A DNA stretch of 64,000 bases, from assembly GCF_000735605.1 (NCBI RefSeq), contig NZ_JPKG01000019.1, forward strand, positions 159,941-223,940, written 5' to 3'. Positions 54,980-63,755 of this stretch are shown piece by piece. The position numbers and the translations under genes are program-made. The DNA comes from Allobosea sp. LC85. Its GTDB lineage: Bacteria; Pseudomonadota; Alphaproteobacteria; Rhizobiales; Beijerinckiaceae. Below the pieces are notes generated by a model that had not been told where the DNA came from, did no database searches, and saw only the letters and a program-made list of their open reading frames with translations. The number at the start of each line of letters is the position of its first letter. The stretch's first letter is position 1.

Positions 54980-55006
54980 CACCGCCGCCGGCCGCAGCGG
55001 CATGTT

Positions 55007-55030
55007 GCCGCCGGTTTCGGCGGCGCTTTT
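55007..55030 (+). terminator. Terminator after the polyamine-type ABC operon
   Basis: GCCGCCG (55007-55013) and CGGCGGC (55018-55024) enclose a GTTT loop, followed by GCTTTT. It lies 27 bases after the permease stop. Confidence 0.75.
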
Positions 55031-55084
55031 ACTGACCAAGTTCTCGTACTAGCCAAGTTCTCGGCGGCGCTCTAAATCTCGCCC

Positions 55085-55273
55085 ATGACCATTTCCGGAT
55101 CGCTCGTCCCCATCGCAGTCGGCGCCGTCGCCCTGGTGCTGCTGCTGGGCCTCGCCAACATGCTGCGCGGCGGTAGCGCGAACACGTCGCAGAACCTGAT
55201 GCGACTGCGCGTGGTGCTGCAATTCGTCGCGATCCTGGTGATCATCGGCGTGCTCTGGTGGCGCGGAGGCTGA
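55085..55273 (+). CDS. Twin transmembrane helix small protein (HIG1-like)
   Basis: The 62-residue protein has two membrane helices (about 7-27 and 41-59) joined by LRGGSANTSQNLMRLR, the layout of the alphaproteobacterial HIG1-like small protein. It is regularly found beside cob(I)alamin adenosyltransferase, as here. HIG1 proteins associate with respiratory complexes in mitochondria; the bacterial role is not established. Confidence 0.85.
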   Translation: MTISGSLVPIAVGAVALVLLLGLANMLRGGSANTSQNLMRLRVVLQFVAILVIIGVLWWRGG

Positions 55274-55447
55274 GCTCGCCTCATTTTTCAGCAAGCATGG
55301 CAGCGCTGACTGACCCTGCGTAAGCTGTTGATAAATCAGATATTCTGGATAACTCGCCAAGCGTCTCAACCGCGCTTGCCGCATTCTGGACACGAGTCTA
55401 TGCGTTTCACTAACGCTTGTTCAAACGATAAAAAGAACCTGTAGCCC

Positions 55448-56038
55448 ATGCCGCGCGTCGCGTTGCTGATCCTTGCCGGCTTCCTGGCTGCCTCGCCTGC
55501 CTTGTCGCAGTCGCAGGCTTTGCCTCCCGGAGTTTCCAGCTACGCCCCCGCAACAGAAGCACCCATCCCATCCTGGGAAGCGCGCCTCGGCATCGCTCCC
55601 GCGAACCCGGGCGGGCGCGAAAGCGGGCTGCTGAACTTCAATGGCGAGGTCGTGACGCCGCGCGTCATCCCACTGACCGATCGCATTGCCTCGGCCTTCG
55701 TGCCGCGCTTCCATCTCGGCTCGAGCATCAATTTCAACGGGACACGCTATGCCTATGCTGGCGCGACCTGGACCGTCGATCTCTCGAAGAATGTCTTCGT
55801 CGAAGCCAGCTTCGGGGCCGCCGTCAATGATGGCAAGACCGGATCCGTCGTCCCCGAGAACCGGCTCGTCGTCGGCTGCGACACCGGCACGCGCGGCGCT
55901 GCGGCCCTCGGCGTTCGCCTCAGCGACCGCTGGAGCCTGATCGCGACACTCGAGCAATTCGGCACCACCGGCTGCTCCGACAAGGACAAGCCGCGCGGCC
56001 CCGCCAATTTCGGCGCCAAGCTCGGCTACACCTTCTGA
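55448..56038 (+). CDS. Outer-membrane beta-barrel, PagL/acyloxyacyl hydrolase-like
   Basis: The 196-residue protein has a signal peptide (ends ALSQ) and a small barrel with YAYAGATWTVDLSKNVFVEASFG and a C-terminal aromatic residue (KLGYTF). The pattern follows the acyloxyacyl hydrolase (lipid A 3-O-deacylase) family of the Hyphomicrobiales. That family's catalytic segment normally reads EHxSNAG, whereas this protein has EQFGTTG, so both the active-site His and Ser are missing. It may be a structural or sensory barrel instead. The alignment is from memory. Confidence 0.6.
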   Translation: MPRVALLILAGFLAASPALSQSQALPPGVSSYAPATEAPIPSWEARLGIAPANPGGRESGLLNFNGEVVTPRVIPLTDRIASAFVPRFHLGSSINFNGTRYAYAGATWTVDLSKNVFVEASFGAAVNDGKTGSVVPENRLVVGCDTGTRGAAALGVRLSDRWSLIATLEQFGTTGCSDKDKPRGPANFGAKLGYTF

Positions 56039-56047
56039 CCTTCCGCT

Positions 56048-56152
56048 AGAGCATGCTGCGAAAAAGTGGCAGCGGTTTTTCGCCTAAAGCATGCTCTAAA
56101 CTATGAGAGTCGATCACGTTTTCTGCGTTTGGACGATTACGTCCAAACGCAG
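56048..56152. repeat. Two-hairpin intergenic mosaic element (RIME-like)
   Basis: The first hairpin has arms AGAGCATGCT (56048-56057) and AGCATGCTCT (56088-56097), with inner GCGAAAAA facing TTTTTCGC. The second has 13-base arms CTGCGTTTGGACG (56123-56135) and CGTCCAAACGCAG (56140-56152) around ATTA. GATCACG precedes and TTGATCTAGA follows. Such paired palindromes resemble rhizobial intergenic mosaic elements; the family name is tentative. Confidence 0.75.
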
Positions 56153-56227
56153 CTTGATCTAGAAAATCTCGACAGGACTGCGGCGCGCCAAGCCTTCCGT
56201 TGCGAACGCGACGCGCTATAACGCGTC

Positions 56228-56809
56228 ATGGTCAAGCTGAATCGCATCTATACGCGCACCGGGGATAACGGCACGACCGGGCTCGCGACCGGCCCGCGCC
56301 GGCAGAAATGCGACCTGCGCGTCGCAGCCTATGGCACCGTCGACGAGACCAATGCCTGCGTTGGACTGGCACGGCTGCATGCCGCAACCGAGGATGGCGG
56401 GGTCGATGCGATGCTCGGACGTATCGCCAACGACCTCTTCGATCTGGGAGCCGATCTCTCGACGCCCGACACCGGAGCGCCGCTCGCCTATGAACCACTG
56501 CGCATCGTCCAGGCCCAGGTCGACCGCCTCGAAACGGAAATCGACCAGCTGAACGCAACGCTCGCGCCATTACGCTCCTTCGTCCTGCCCGGCGGAACAC
56601 CGGCAGCCGCGTATCTTCACCTCGCCCGCACCGTCAGCCGGAGGGCGGAGCGCCTGATGGTCGAACTCGCCCAGACCGAGGGCGAACGCGTCTCCGCGCC
56701 GGCGCTGAAATACATCAACCGGCTTTCGGATTTCCTTTTCGTTGCCTCCCGTTTCCTCAATGCCAGGGCCGGGGGCGATGTGCTCTGGGTTCCCGGGCAG
56801 AACCGCTAG
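56228..56809 (+). CDS. Cob(I)yrinic acid a,c-diamide adenosyltransferase, PduO type
   Basis: The 193-residue protein opens with YTRTGDNGTTGLATG (residues 8-22), the ATP-binding signature, followed by RVAAYGTVDETNA. The late motifs are RTVSRRAERLMVEL and LKYINRLSDFLFVASR. It transfers the adenosyl group of ATP to cob(I)alamin, the last activating step of coenzyme B12 formation. That links it to the cobST genes elsewhere in the window. It stands 8 bases before the rhomboid gene. Confidence 0.93.
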   Translation: MVKLNRIYTRTGDNGTTGLATGPRRQKCDLRVAAYGTVDETNACVGLARLHAATEDGGVDAMLGRIANDLFDLGADLSTPDTGAPLAYEPLRIVQAQVDRLETEIDQLNATLAPLRSFVLPGGTPAAAYLHLARTVSRRAERLMVELAQTEGERVSAPALKYINRLSDFLFVASRFLNARAGGDVLWVPGQNR

Positions 56810-56817
56810 AGTCCCAC

Positions 56818-57513
56818 ATGTTCGTACCGCTGCATGATGGCGTTCCGCTGCGCTTCATGCGCGCACCCTATCTGACCTACGCCCTGATCTGTGCCTGCAT
56901 CGGCATCCACATCGCGATCTGGTTCCTGCATGAACCGCCGGGCGAAATCGCCGTCATGGCCGGTTTCGGCCTGATTCCCTCCGTCTTCTTCGGCAACGCG
57001 CAATTGCCCATCGAGATCATGCAGGCTCCGGGCTGGCTGACCCTGTTCAGCAATGTGCTACTGCATGCGAGCTTCGCCCATCTCGTCGGCAATATGCTTT
57101 TCCTCTGGGTCTTCGGCGACAATGTCGAGGACGCGATGGGCCATTTTCGCTTTCTGGCTTTCTTCTTTCTTTGCGGGCTGGCCGGTTCGCTGGCGCATGC
57201 CGTCATGAATCCTGAGTCGGAGCAGCCGCTGATCGGCGCATCCGGAGCGATCTCGGGCGTCATCGCCTCCTATCTGATGCTCTATCCGCAGGTCCGGATC
57301 TGGGGCCTCGCCTTCAAATGGATTCCGCTGCACGTCCCGGCGATGTACGCGCTCGGCGCCTGGATCCTGTTCCAGTTCATGTCAGCCTTCATCGACCCGC
57401 AGGGCAATGTCGGCTGGTGGGCGCATCTGGGCGGGCTTGCCACCGGCGCAGCACTGACCCCGATTTTCATCCATCGCGGCGTCAGGCTGTTCGGACGCGT
57501 CGCACGAGGGTGA
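56818..57513 (+). CDS. Rhomboid-family intramembrane serine protease
   Basis: The 231-residue protein has about six membrane helices. The oxyanion Asn is in HLVGNMLFLWVFGDNVED (near residue 88), the serine nucleophile in GASGAISG (near 142) and the histidine in WWAHLGGLATG (near 202). All catalytic parts are present. The substrate is unknown. It lies 8 bases downstream of the adenosyltransferase. Confidence 0.9.
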   Translation: MFVPLHDGVPLRFMRAPYLTYALICACIGIHIAIWFLHEPPGEIAVMAGFGLIPSVFFGNAQLPIEIMQAPGWLTLFSNVLLHASFAHLVGNMLFLWVFGDNVEDAMGHFRFLAFFFLCGLAGSLAHAVMNPESEQPLIGASGAISGVIASYLMLYPQVRIWGLAFKWIPLHVPAMYALGAWILFQFMSAFIDPQGNVGWWAHLGGLATGAALTPIFIHRGVRLFGRVARG

Positions 57514-57533
57514 CGCCCGCGACTTTCGCGGCG

Positions 57534-57563
57534 TTGACAAGCCTAAAGAGCCATCGCTACGGT
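57534..57563 (+). promoter_or_regulatory. Candidate promoter for etfBA
   Basis: TTGACA (57534-57539) is followed after 18 bases by TACGGT (57558-57563). The -35 is perfect and the -10 is weak. It lies 95 bases before the etfB ATG. Confidence 0.45.
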
Positions 57564-57657
57564 CCCCCGGCATTCCAGCCGAGAGCCACGATGCCGTCAT
57601 CCTGCCGCGTCGCGCGGCGCGGCCTCGATCGTATCTCTCCCGAACGGTGAAGCGACG

Positions 57658-58407
57658 ATGAAGATCCTTGTGCCCGTCAAGCGGGTTGTCGACTACAATG
57701 TGAAGATCCGCGTGAGGGCGGACGGCTCGGGCGTCGAGCTCGCCAACGTCAAGATGTCGATGAATCCGTTCGACGAGATCGCCGTCGAGGAAGCATTGCG
57801 CCTGAAGGAAGCCGGCAAGGCAACCGAGGTCATCGTCGTCTCGATCGGCCCGGCGCAGGCCGCAGAAACCATTCGCACGGGTCTCGCCATGGGCGCCGAT
57901 CGCGGCATTCTGGTGAAGGCCGAAGGCACGGTCGAGCCGCTCGCCGTCGCCAAGCTCCTGAAGAAGCTCGTCGAGCAGGAGAGCCCGCAGCTCGTCATTC
58001 TCGGCAAGCAGGCGATCGACGACGACAGCAACCAGACCGGCCAGATGCTGGCCGCTCTGCTCGGCTGGCCGCAGGGCACGTTCGCCTCCAAGGTGGTGGT
58101 TGGCGATGGCTCGATCGATGTCACCCGCGAGGTCGATGGCGGCCTGCAGACCGTCGGTCTCAAGCTACCGGCGATCGTCACCACCGATTTGCGCCTGAAC
58201 GAGCCGCGCTACGCCTCGCTCCCCAACATCATGAAGGCCAAGAAGAAGCCGCTTGACGAGACCACCGCCGAAGCGCTCGGCGTCGACATCGTGCCGCGCC
58301 TCAAGGTCCTGAAGACCGCCGAGCCGCCGAGCCGTTCGGCCGGCGTCAAGGTCGGCTCGGTCGCCGAGCTGGTTTCCAAGCTCAAGAATGAAGCAGGAGT
58401 TCTCTGA
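57658..58407 (+). CDS. etfB: Electron transfer flavoprotein beta subunit
   Basis: The 249-residue protein starts [17 protein letters not shown] and contains [43 protein letters not shown] and [28 protein letters not shown], hallmarks of ETF beta. With EtfA it carries electrons from acyl-CoA dehydrogenases to the ETF-quinone oxidoreductase. etfA follows after 3 bases. Confidence 0.95.
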   Translation: MKILVPVKRVVDYNVKIRVRADGSGVELANVKMSMNPFDEIAVEEALRLKEAGKATEVIVVSIGPAQAAETIRTGLAMGADRGILVKAEGTVEPLAVAKLLKKLVEQESPQLVILGKQAIDDDSNQTGQMLAALLGWPQGTFASKVVVGDGSIDVTREVDGGLQTVGLKLPAIVTTDLRLNEPRYASLPNIMKAKKKPLDETTAEALGVDIVPRLKVLKTAEPPSRSAGVKVGSVAELVSKLKNEAGVL

Positions 58408-58410
58408 ATC

Positions 58411-59358
58411 ATGACGACGCTGCTTCTCGCCAAGCACGACAACAAGAGCCTCAACGAGGCCACCCGCAAGGCCCTGACCGCCGCCAAGGCGCTCGGCGCG
58501 CCCGTGCATGTCCTGGTCGCCGGCACGAGCTGCAAGGCGGTTGCCGAGGCCGCCGCCAAACTCGACGGCGTCGAGAAGGTGCTGCTGGCCGACGATGCTG
58601 CTTACGAGCACCGGCTTGCCGAGCCGCTCTCCGCTCTCATCGTCTCGCTTGCCGGCCCCTATGACGCGATCGTCGCGCCGGGTACCACCACCGGCAAGAA
58701 CGTGATGCCGCGCGTGGCCGCCTTGCTCGACGTGATGCAGATCTCGGAAATCATCAAGGTCGTCTCGCCTGACACCTTCGAGCGTCCGATCTATGCCGGC
58801 AACGCGATCCAGACCGTGCAGAGTAGCGAGGCCAAGAAGGTCCTCACCGTGCGCGGCGCATCCTTCGCGGCGACCGGCGACGGCAGCGCAACTGCGCCGA
58901 TCGAAACGGTCGCCGCCGCCGAGAACGCCGGCACCTCGATCTTCAAGGGCGAGGAAGTCGCCAAATCCGATCGTCCGGAGCTCGCCTCCGCCAAGATCAT
59001 CATCTCGGGTGGCCGCGCGCTCGCCTCGGCCGAGAATTTCGGCAAAGTGATCGAACCCGTCGCCGACAAGCTCGGAGCCGCCATGGGCGCCTCGCGCGCC
59101 GCGGTGGACGCAGGCTATGCTCCGAATGACTGGCAGGTCGGCCAGACCGGCAAGGTCGTGGCGCCGGATCTCTATATCGCCGTCGGCATCTCCGGCGCTA
59201 TCCAGCACCTCGCCGGCATGAAGGATTCGAAGGTCATCGTCGCTATCAACAAGGACGAGGAAGCGCCGATCTTCCAGATCGCCGATTACGGCCTCGTTGG
59301 TGACCTCTTCACCATCATGCCCGAGCTTGAGGCCGAACTCGCCAAGATCGGGCGCTGA
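58411..59358 (+). CDS. etfA: Electron transfer flavoprotein alpha subunit
   Basis: In the 315-residue protein an N-terminal Rossmann-like half is followed by the FAD domain with [13 protein letters not shown] near residue 195, [41 protein letters not shown], and a late [19 protein letters not shown]. It is the FAD-binding partner of EtfB, and the two genes form one operon. A beta-oxidation type dehydrogenase follows 111 bases later. Confidence 0.95.
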   Translation: MTTLLLAKHDNKSLNEATRKALTAAKALGAPVHVLVAGTSCKAVAEAAAKLDGVEKVLLADDAAYEHRLAEPLSALIVSLAGPYDAIVAPGTTTGKNVMPRVAALLDVMQISEIIKVVSPDTFERPIYAGNAIQTVQSSEAKKVLTVRGASFAATGDGSATAPIETVAAAENAGTSIFKGEEVAKSDRPELASAKIIISGGRALASAENFGKVIEPVADKLGAAMGASRAAVDAGYAPNDWQVGQTGKVVAPDLYIAVGISGAIQHLAGMKDSKVIVAINKDEEAPIFQIADYGLVGDLFTIMPELEAELAKIGR

Positions 59359-59469
59359 CCGGATCGGCCGCTGACGCCAGCGGCGCGAATGTGATATCCG
59401 GGCCGCTTGCTCTGGGCGGCCCGCGTCGCTTTCACGATGAAGGCGATCAGACGAAAGATGGATCAGGAC

Positions 59470-60354
59470 ATGTCGGACCAGGCGATCAAGACGATCGGCA
59501 TCATTGGCGCAGGGCAGATGGGCAACGGCATCGCCCATGTCGCGGCCGTCGCGGGCTTCGACATCCGGCTGCACGACCTCGCCGAGGACCGCATCAAGGC
59601 CGCGCTGGCGACGATCGACGGCAATATGGCGCGTCAGGTCACCAAGGGGGCGATGGATGATTCGCTGCGGCGCGAAGCCATGGCCAAGATCGTCCCAACG
59701 CCGACCCTGGAAGGGCTTGGCGACTGCGACCTGATCATCGAGGCCGCGACCGAAAGCGAAGAGGTCAAGCGCAAGATCTTCACGGCCGTCTGCCCGCATA
59801 TCAAGCCGGAGACGATGCTCGCGTCCAATACCTCGTCGATCTCGATCACGCGGCTTGCCGCGGCGACCGACCGGCCAGAACGCTTCATCGGCATCCATTT
59901 CATGAATCCCGTGCCGCTGATGCAGCTCGTCGAGCTGATTCGCGGCATCGCCACCGACGACCATACTTTCGAGGCCGCCCGCAGCTTCATCAACAAGCTG
60001 CACAAGACGGTGACGGTCTCGGAGGATTTCCCGGCCTTCATCGTCAACCGCATCCTTCTGCCGATGATCAACGAGGCGGTTTATACGCTCTATGAGGGCG
60101 TCGGCTCGGTCGAGGCGATCGACACCGCGATGAAGCTCGGCGCCAACCATCCGATGGGCCCGCTTCAGCTCGCCGACTTTATCGGCCTCGATACCTGCCT
60201 CTCCGTGATGCAGGTGCTTCATGATGGCCTGGCGGATTCGAAATATCGCCCCTGTCCGCTGTTGGTAAAATATGTCGAAGCCGGCTGGCTCGGTCGCAAG
60301 ACCAAGCGCGGTTTCTACGATTATCGCGGGGAAAAGCCGGTCCCGACCCGCTGA
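59470..60354 (+). CDS. 3-hydroxybutyryl-CoA dehydrogenase
   Basis: The 294-residue protein has an NAD-binding motif GAGQMGNGIAHVAA near residue 13. The catalytic His is in GIHFMNPVPLMQLVE near 141, and Asn is in FIVNRILLPMINEA. It oxidises 3-hydroxybutyryl-CoA to acetoacetyl-CoA (or the reverse) in fatty acid or polyhydroxybutyrate metabolism, which suits its place behind etfBA. ATG 59470 is the chosen start; an in-frame ATG at 59458 is also possible. Confidence 0.92.
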   Translation: MSDQAIKTIGIIGAGQMGNGIAHVAAVAGFDIRLHDLAEDRIKAALATIDGNMARQVTKGAMDDSLRREAMAKIVPTPTLEGLGDCDLIIEAATESEEVKRKIFTAVCPHIKPETMLASNTSSISITRLAAATDRPERFIGIHFMNPVPLMQLVELIRGIATDDHTFEAARSFINKLHKTVTVSEDFPAFIVNRILLPMINEAVYTLYEGVGSVEAIDTAMKLGANHPMGPLQLADFIGLDTCLSVMQVLHDGLADSKYRPCPLLVKYVEAGWLGRKTKRGFYDYRGEKPVPTR

Positions 60355-60547
60355 CCGACGTCCCGACCCGGCATTAGTCCGGATATCCTCCCTGAATCCA
60401 GAATGGATGGCGTCGGTCGGCTCAAGGCCGGCCACGATGGTGCACATCAACTTCGCCCTGCGGCATCTTCACATTCCTGTCGTCTCGCGCGTACATTGAG
60501 CTGTAAGCAGGATTCGTCCTGCTTCGATCAGCGGAGGTGCGACGGGT

Positions 60548-61120
60548 TTGACGGCGCATGTGATGCATCCGATGGCCTCTCCGGATGGCTGTCCGGCTCT
60601 GGTGCTCAATGCCGATTTTCGGCCGCTGAGCTACTACCCTCTGTCGCTCTGGAGCTGGCAGGACGCCATCAAAGCGGTCTTCATGGACCGGGTGAACATC
60701 GTCTCGGAATACGACACGGTCGTGCACAGCCCGAGCTTCAACATGAAGCTCCCCTCGGTGGTCTCGCTGAAGACCTATATCAAGCCCTCCCGCACGCCCG
60801 CCTTCACCCGCTTCAACGTCTTCCTCCGCGACCGCTTCTCCTGCCAGTATTGCGGCACGCGCGATGAGCTTACCTTCGATCATGTCGTACCGCGCTCGAA
60901 GGGTGGCCTGACGACCTGGGACAACGTGGTCGCGGCCTGCTCGCCCTGTAACCTGCGCAAGGGCGACAAGATGCCGACCGTCGTCGGGATGTTGCCGCTG
61001 CAAAAGCCCTTCACACCGTCGGTCAACGACCTGCACCGCAACGGCAAGCTCTTCCCGCCGAACTATCTGCACGAGAGCTGGCTTGACTATCTCTACTGGG
61101 ATTCCGAACTCGAGCCCTGA
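60548..61120 (+). CDS. HNH endonuclease family protein
   Basis: The 190-residue protein has a zinc-framed HNH motif: CQYCG near residue 99, TFDHVVPRSKGG near 108, then DNVVAACSPCNLRKGDK. The first start is TTG 60548; the ATG at 60563 would give a slightly shorter protein. This stand-alone HNH protein is widely conserved in the Hyphomicrobiales, and its role is not established. It converges with the DsbB-like gene. Confidence 0.85.
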   Translation: MTAHVMHPMASPDGCPALVLNADFRPLSYYPLSLWSWQDAIKAVFMDRVNIVSEYDTVVHSPSFNMKLPSVVSLKTYIKPSRTPAFTRFNVFLRDRFSCQYCGTRDELTFDHVVPRSKGGLTTWDNVVAACSPCNLRKGDKMPTVVGMLPLQKPFTPSVNDLHRNGKLFPPNYLHESWLDYLYWDSELEP

Positions 61121-61135
61121 GATGGTCGGCGCGGA

Positions 61136-61660
61136 TTATCCGACTTGCGGCGAGGCCTTGATCAGGCCCAGCAGGGCCAGGGCGGCAAGCCCCAGCGAAG
61201 CCAGAGCATTCCAGCCCGCCAGCGACAATCCGAGGAAGCGCCACGCTGCTTCACCACAGGAAACCACACGCGTGGACTGAAGCTGCTTCATGAAATCCTG
61301 GACGCCTGCGGCAGCCGCCGGGGCACCGCCGCCGCAATCATTCGGGCCGAGGAACCAGCCCCATTCCACGCCGGAGTGATAGGCGCCGAGCCCCGTGCTC
61401 CAGAGCATCAGCAAGGCGAAGCCCGCGAGCGCGGTCATTTGCAGGGCACGAGAGCGAGCGACCAACAGCGCCACGACGGCAAGCACCACGGCGGCGTAAT
61501 GCGGAATGCGCTGCTCGAGGCAGAGCTTGCAGGGCACGAGATGCCAGACGAGTTGCGACCACCATGCGCCTGCGATCAGGGCCGTCGAGCCGAGACCGAG
61601 GAGCAGGATCAACCCCATCGGGCGCAGCAGCTTGTCGAGCCAGGAATCGCTGACGGGCAT
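61136..61660 (-). CDS. DsbB-like disulfide bond formation protein
   Basis: The 174-residue membrane protein has four helices. A CKLC redox pair lies after helix 1 near residue 44, and a second periplasmic cysteine pair appears in GPNDCGGG and VVSCGE near 107 and 133. It should pass electrons from a DsbA to quinones. ATG 61660 is the start preferred over an upstream in-frame one at 61717. It lies 13 bases after the YqaA-like gene. Confidence 0.88.
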   Translation of the reverse strand: MPVSDSWLDKLLRPMGLILLLGLGSTALIAGAWWSQLVWHLVPCKLCLEQRIPHYAAVVLAVVALLVARSRALQMTALAGFALLMLWSTGLGAYHSGVEWGWFLGPNDCGGGAPAAAAGVQDFMKQLQSTRVVSCGEAAWRFLGLSLAGWNALASLGLAALALLGLIKASPQVG

Positions 61661-61673
61661 GGCGTCGTTCCGC

Positions 61674-62261
61674 TCAGAACAGGTGCTTGAAGGCGAAGAA
61701 GCCGCCCACGATCCCAACGGCCAGGACGATCATCGCCGTAGTGAAATGCTCGTCAAGGATACGCCGGATCGGCCCGCCGAACCGATTGAGCAGCCCGGCC
61801 AGGAGATAGAAGCGCGCGCCGCGCGTGATGATCGAGAGCACAGCAAACCAGAGGAGATCGTATCCCGCAAAGCCTGATGTGATCGTCACCAGCTTGTAGG
61901 GGATCGGCGTCAGCCCCTTCAGCAGGATGATCCAGGCACCATACTGCGCATAGGCTGCGCGAAAAGCCTCGACCCCATCGCCATGGCCGTAGAGCTTGAT
62001 GATCCACTGGCCGAGCGAATCATAGAGCAACGCGCCGATCGCATAGCCGAGCAGGCCTCCGAGCACCGAGGTCAGCGTGCAGACCCCCGCATAGAACCAG
62101 GCTTTCTGCGGCCTTGCCAGCGCCATCGGCACCAGCATCACATCGGGCGGAATCGGGAAGAACGAGCTCTCCGCGAAGGAGACCGCACCCAGCGCGTAGG
62201 GCGCGCGCGGGCTGGCCGACAGCGCCATGGTCCATTCATAGAGGCGTCGAAACATGCTCAT
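61674..62261 (-). CDS. YqaA-family (DedA/VTT-like) membrane protein
   Basis: The 195-residue protein has about five hydrophobic segments and contains FAESSFFPIPPDVMLVPMAL near residue 29 and GLTPIPYKLVTITSGFAG near 115, both typical of YqaA/SNARE-associated proteins. Relatives are implicated in lipid scrambling or flipping. It is the first gene of a leftward pair with the DsbB-like gene. Confidence 0.88.
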   Translation of the reverse strand: MSMFRRLYEWTMALSASPRAPYALGAVSFAESSFFPIPPDVMLVPMALARPQKAWFYAGVCTLTSVLGGLLGYAIGALLYDSLGQWIIKLYGHGDGVEAFRAAYAQYGAWIILLKGLTPIPYKLVTITSGFAGYDLLWFAVLSIITRGARFYLLAGLLNRFGGPIRRILDEHFTTAMIVLAVGIVGGFFAFKHLF

Positions 62262-62473
62262 GCACCGGTCCGCGCCGCCCGATGAGGGCCGACATGCGGC
62301 TGTTCAGTCCTCAGGAGCGGGCAATAGCCGTCAGTGCGCCTGAGCGCGCAAAGGCCACCTTCCGGCGAGCGTCGCCGGCCCACCGGGCTGGCTCCGCTAG
62401 CAGGGCTGTCTAGCCCCGATAGCGTCAGGCTGTCCATCATTCACAGTTCTGCACAATGACTGCTCACGCTCCG

Positions 62474-62501
62474 TTGACCGCGCGCGCGCCATCGCTATAG
62501 T
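62474..62501 (+). promoter_or_regulatory. Promoter for tRNA-Leu
   Basis: TTGACC (62474-62479) and TATAGT (62496-62501) are 16 bases apart, about 57 bases before the tRNA start. This pair is strong by alphaproteobacterial standards. Confidence 0.65.
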
Positions 62502-62558
62502 CCGCCGGCCCGTTGAGGGCATGCGCCGCGGTCTAAGGATCGGCGGCGTCATGCTTGG

Positions 62559-62643
62559 GCCCCTGTGGCGGAATTGGTAGACGCGCTCGACTCAAAATCG
62601 AGTTCCGCAAGGAGTGCTGGTTCGATCCCGGCCAGGGGCACCA
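62559..62643 (+). tRNA. tRNA-Leu (anticodon CAA)
   Basis: The 85-base gene has acceptor stem GCCCCTG (62559-62565) pairing with CAGGGGC (62633-62639), discriminator A and an encoded CCA at 62641-62643. The anticodon stem CTCGA/TCGAG encloses CTCAAAA, giving CAA. A long variable arm, as expected for leucine, precedes the T arm (GTTCGATCC). The sequence beyond it changes character, so it may be an island insertion site. Confidence 0.95.
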
Positions 62644-62760
62644 TTCCTGAACAGAATTGCGAACCTTTTTCGCTTGAGCGGGCAGCGCTGAGACCGGCGA
62701 TAAGGTCGAGTTACCCTACCTCACACCTGTGCACCCGACCGTGGTGCAAGGGAGAGGAGT

Positions 62761-62796
62761 ATCCCACTCTCGGATACCAGCATCCGAGAGTGGGAT
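62761..62796. repeat. Perfect 14-base inverted repeat downstream of tRNA-Leu
   Basis: ATCCCACTCTCGGA (62761-62774) and TCCGAGAGTGGGAT (62783-62796) enclose TACCAGCA. No T run follows on the plus strand, so it is not an ordinary intrinsic terminator. It lies in the 274-base gap 62644-62917, which otherwise shows no gene. Confidence 0.8.
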
Positions 62797-62917
62797 CCCA
62801 TGATAGCGCGCCAGATCTCAGACGATCCAGAGCATCCCGAGATGGCAGGTCTAGCGCAGGGCGCGCCCTTTTGCCCCAGCCGGGAATACGATCGCGATTA
62901 GCAGAGTTGGCTCGCGC

Positions 62918-63592
62918 CTAGTTGGGCTTGATCATATCGCGGGCCTCTTGGGCTTGCGGTATCAGCCTTTGCGCCGCGATGACCGCCTCAAGGCGGTTGC
63001 GGCAATTCAGCTTCTGCATCAGGTTCGTCATATAGCTCTTGACGGTTTTCTCACTAAGGGAGAGGGCGCACGCGATTTCGCGATTTAGTTTTCCGCGCAG
63101 GAGAAGTTGAATGATCTGCTCCTCGCGGACGTTCAGCTTAGCGCTGTGAACTGCGCGCCTTTCAACAGCCTTGCTCCGTAGCGCGGATAGCACCTTGCTC
63201 GCGAGGGAAGGAGTGATGTATATTTCACCGCGTCGCGCAGCAACGATTGCGTCGAGCAGATCGTCGGCTGGGCTTCCCTTCAGTACATAGCCACTTGCCC
63301 CCGCATCGAGAGCGTGGATGGCATCGGTTGTGCTTGTTGATGCGGTGAAGACGACAATCTTTAGCTCGGGGTCGGCTTTCACAGTGTCCGAAATTGCCTG
63401 GAAGACGTCGCCCGGCATACTGAGATCAACGATCATTGCATCAGGGTGATACGCCTCCGAGATAGCGGCGAGTTGTTCCGCTGCCGAACCTTTCGCTACG
63501 ACGATAAACCCACCCTTCCTTTGCATAAGAGCGGCAATCCCCTCCGTAATAAGCGGGTGGTCATCGATCACTGCCACTGAGATTATATTCAT
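62918..63592 (-). CDS. NarL/FixJ-family response regulator
   Basis: The 224-residue protein has a receiver domain with the acidic pair D10-D11, phospho-acceptor D56 (in DAMIVDLSMPG) and Lys in GYVLKGSP near 103. A LuxR-type helix-turn-helix follows near residue 150 (LNVREEQIIQLLLRGKLNREIACALSLSEKTVKSYMTNL). No sensor kinase is in the window. Codon use is AT-richer than the chromosomal genes to the left. It may regulate the secretion genes that begin at the window's right edge. Confidence 0.9.
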   Translation of the reverse strand: MNIISVAVIDDHPLITEGIAALMQRKGGFIVVAKGSAAEQLAAISEAYHPDAMIVDLSMPGDVFQAISDTVKADPELKIVVFTASTSTTDAIHALDAGASGYVLKGSPADDLLDAIVAARRGEIYITPSLASKVLSALRSKAVERRAVHSAKLNVREEQIIQLLLRGKLNREIACALSLSEKTVKSYMTNLMQKLNCRNRLEAVIAAQRLIPQAQEARDMIKPN

Positions 63593-63755
63593 AATATGCC
63601 CCTTTTTATTCGAGACACGATAGAATAATCACAGCAGTAAAATTGTAATACTCCGATATAATTTAAGTAAATCTTGATTTCAATTTTTAAATAATTCTTT
63701 ATTTCGTAAATGAGGAAATAGATTTTATACTTCAGCTCATAATAGCATATACTTT
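63593..63755. other. AT-rich intergenic region upstream of the response regulator
   Basis: This stretch is strikingly AT-rich in otherwise GC-rich DNA, with runs such as TTTTTAAATAATTC. It separates two leftward genes and must hold the response-regulator promoter. Such islands of AT in alphaproteobacteria are often H-NS/MucR-type silencer targets; that is inference. Confidence 0.6.

Noticed and set aside
58165..60450. A 761-codon minus-strand open frame
   Set aside because: It is antisense to etfB, etfA and the hydroxybutyryl-CoA dehydrogenase. Long antisense frames are common in DNA of this GC content.
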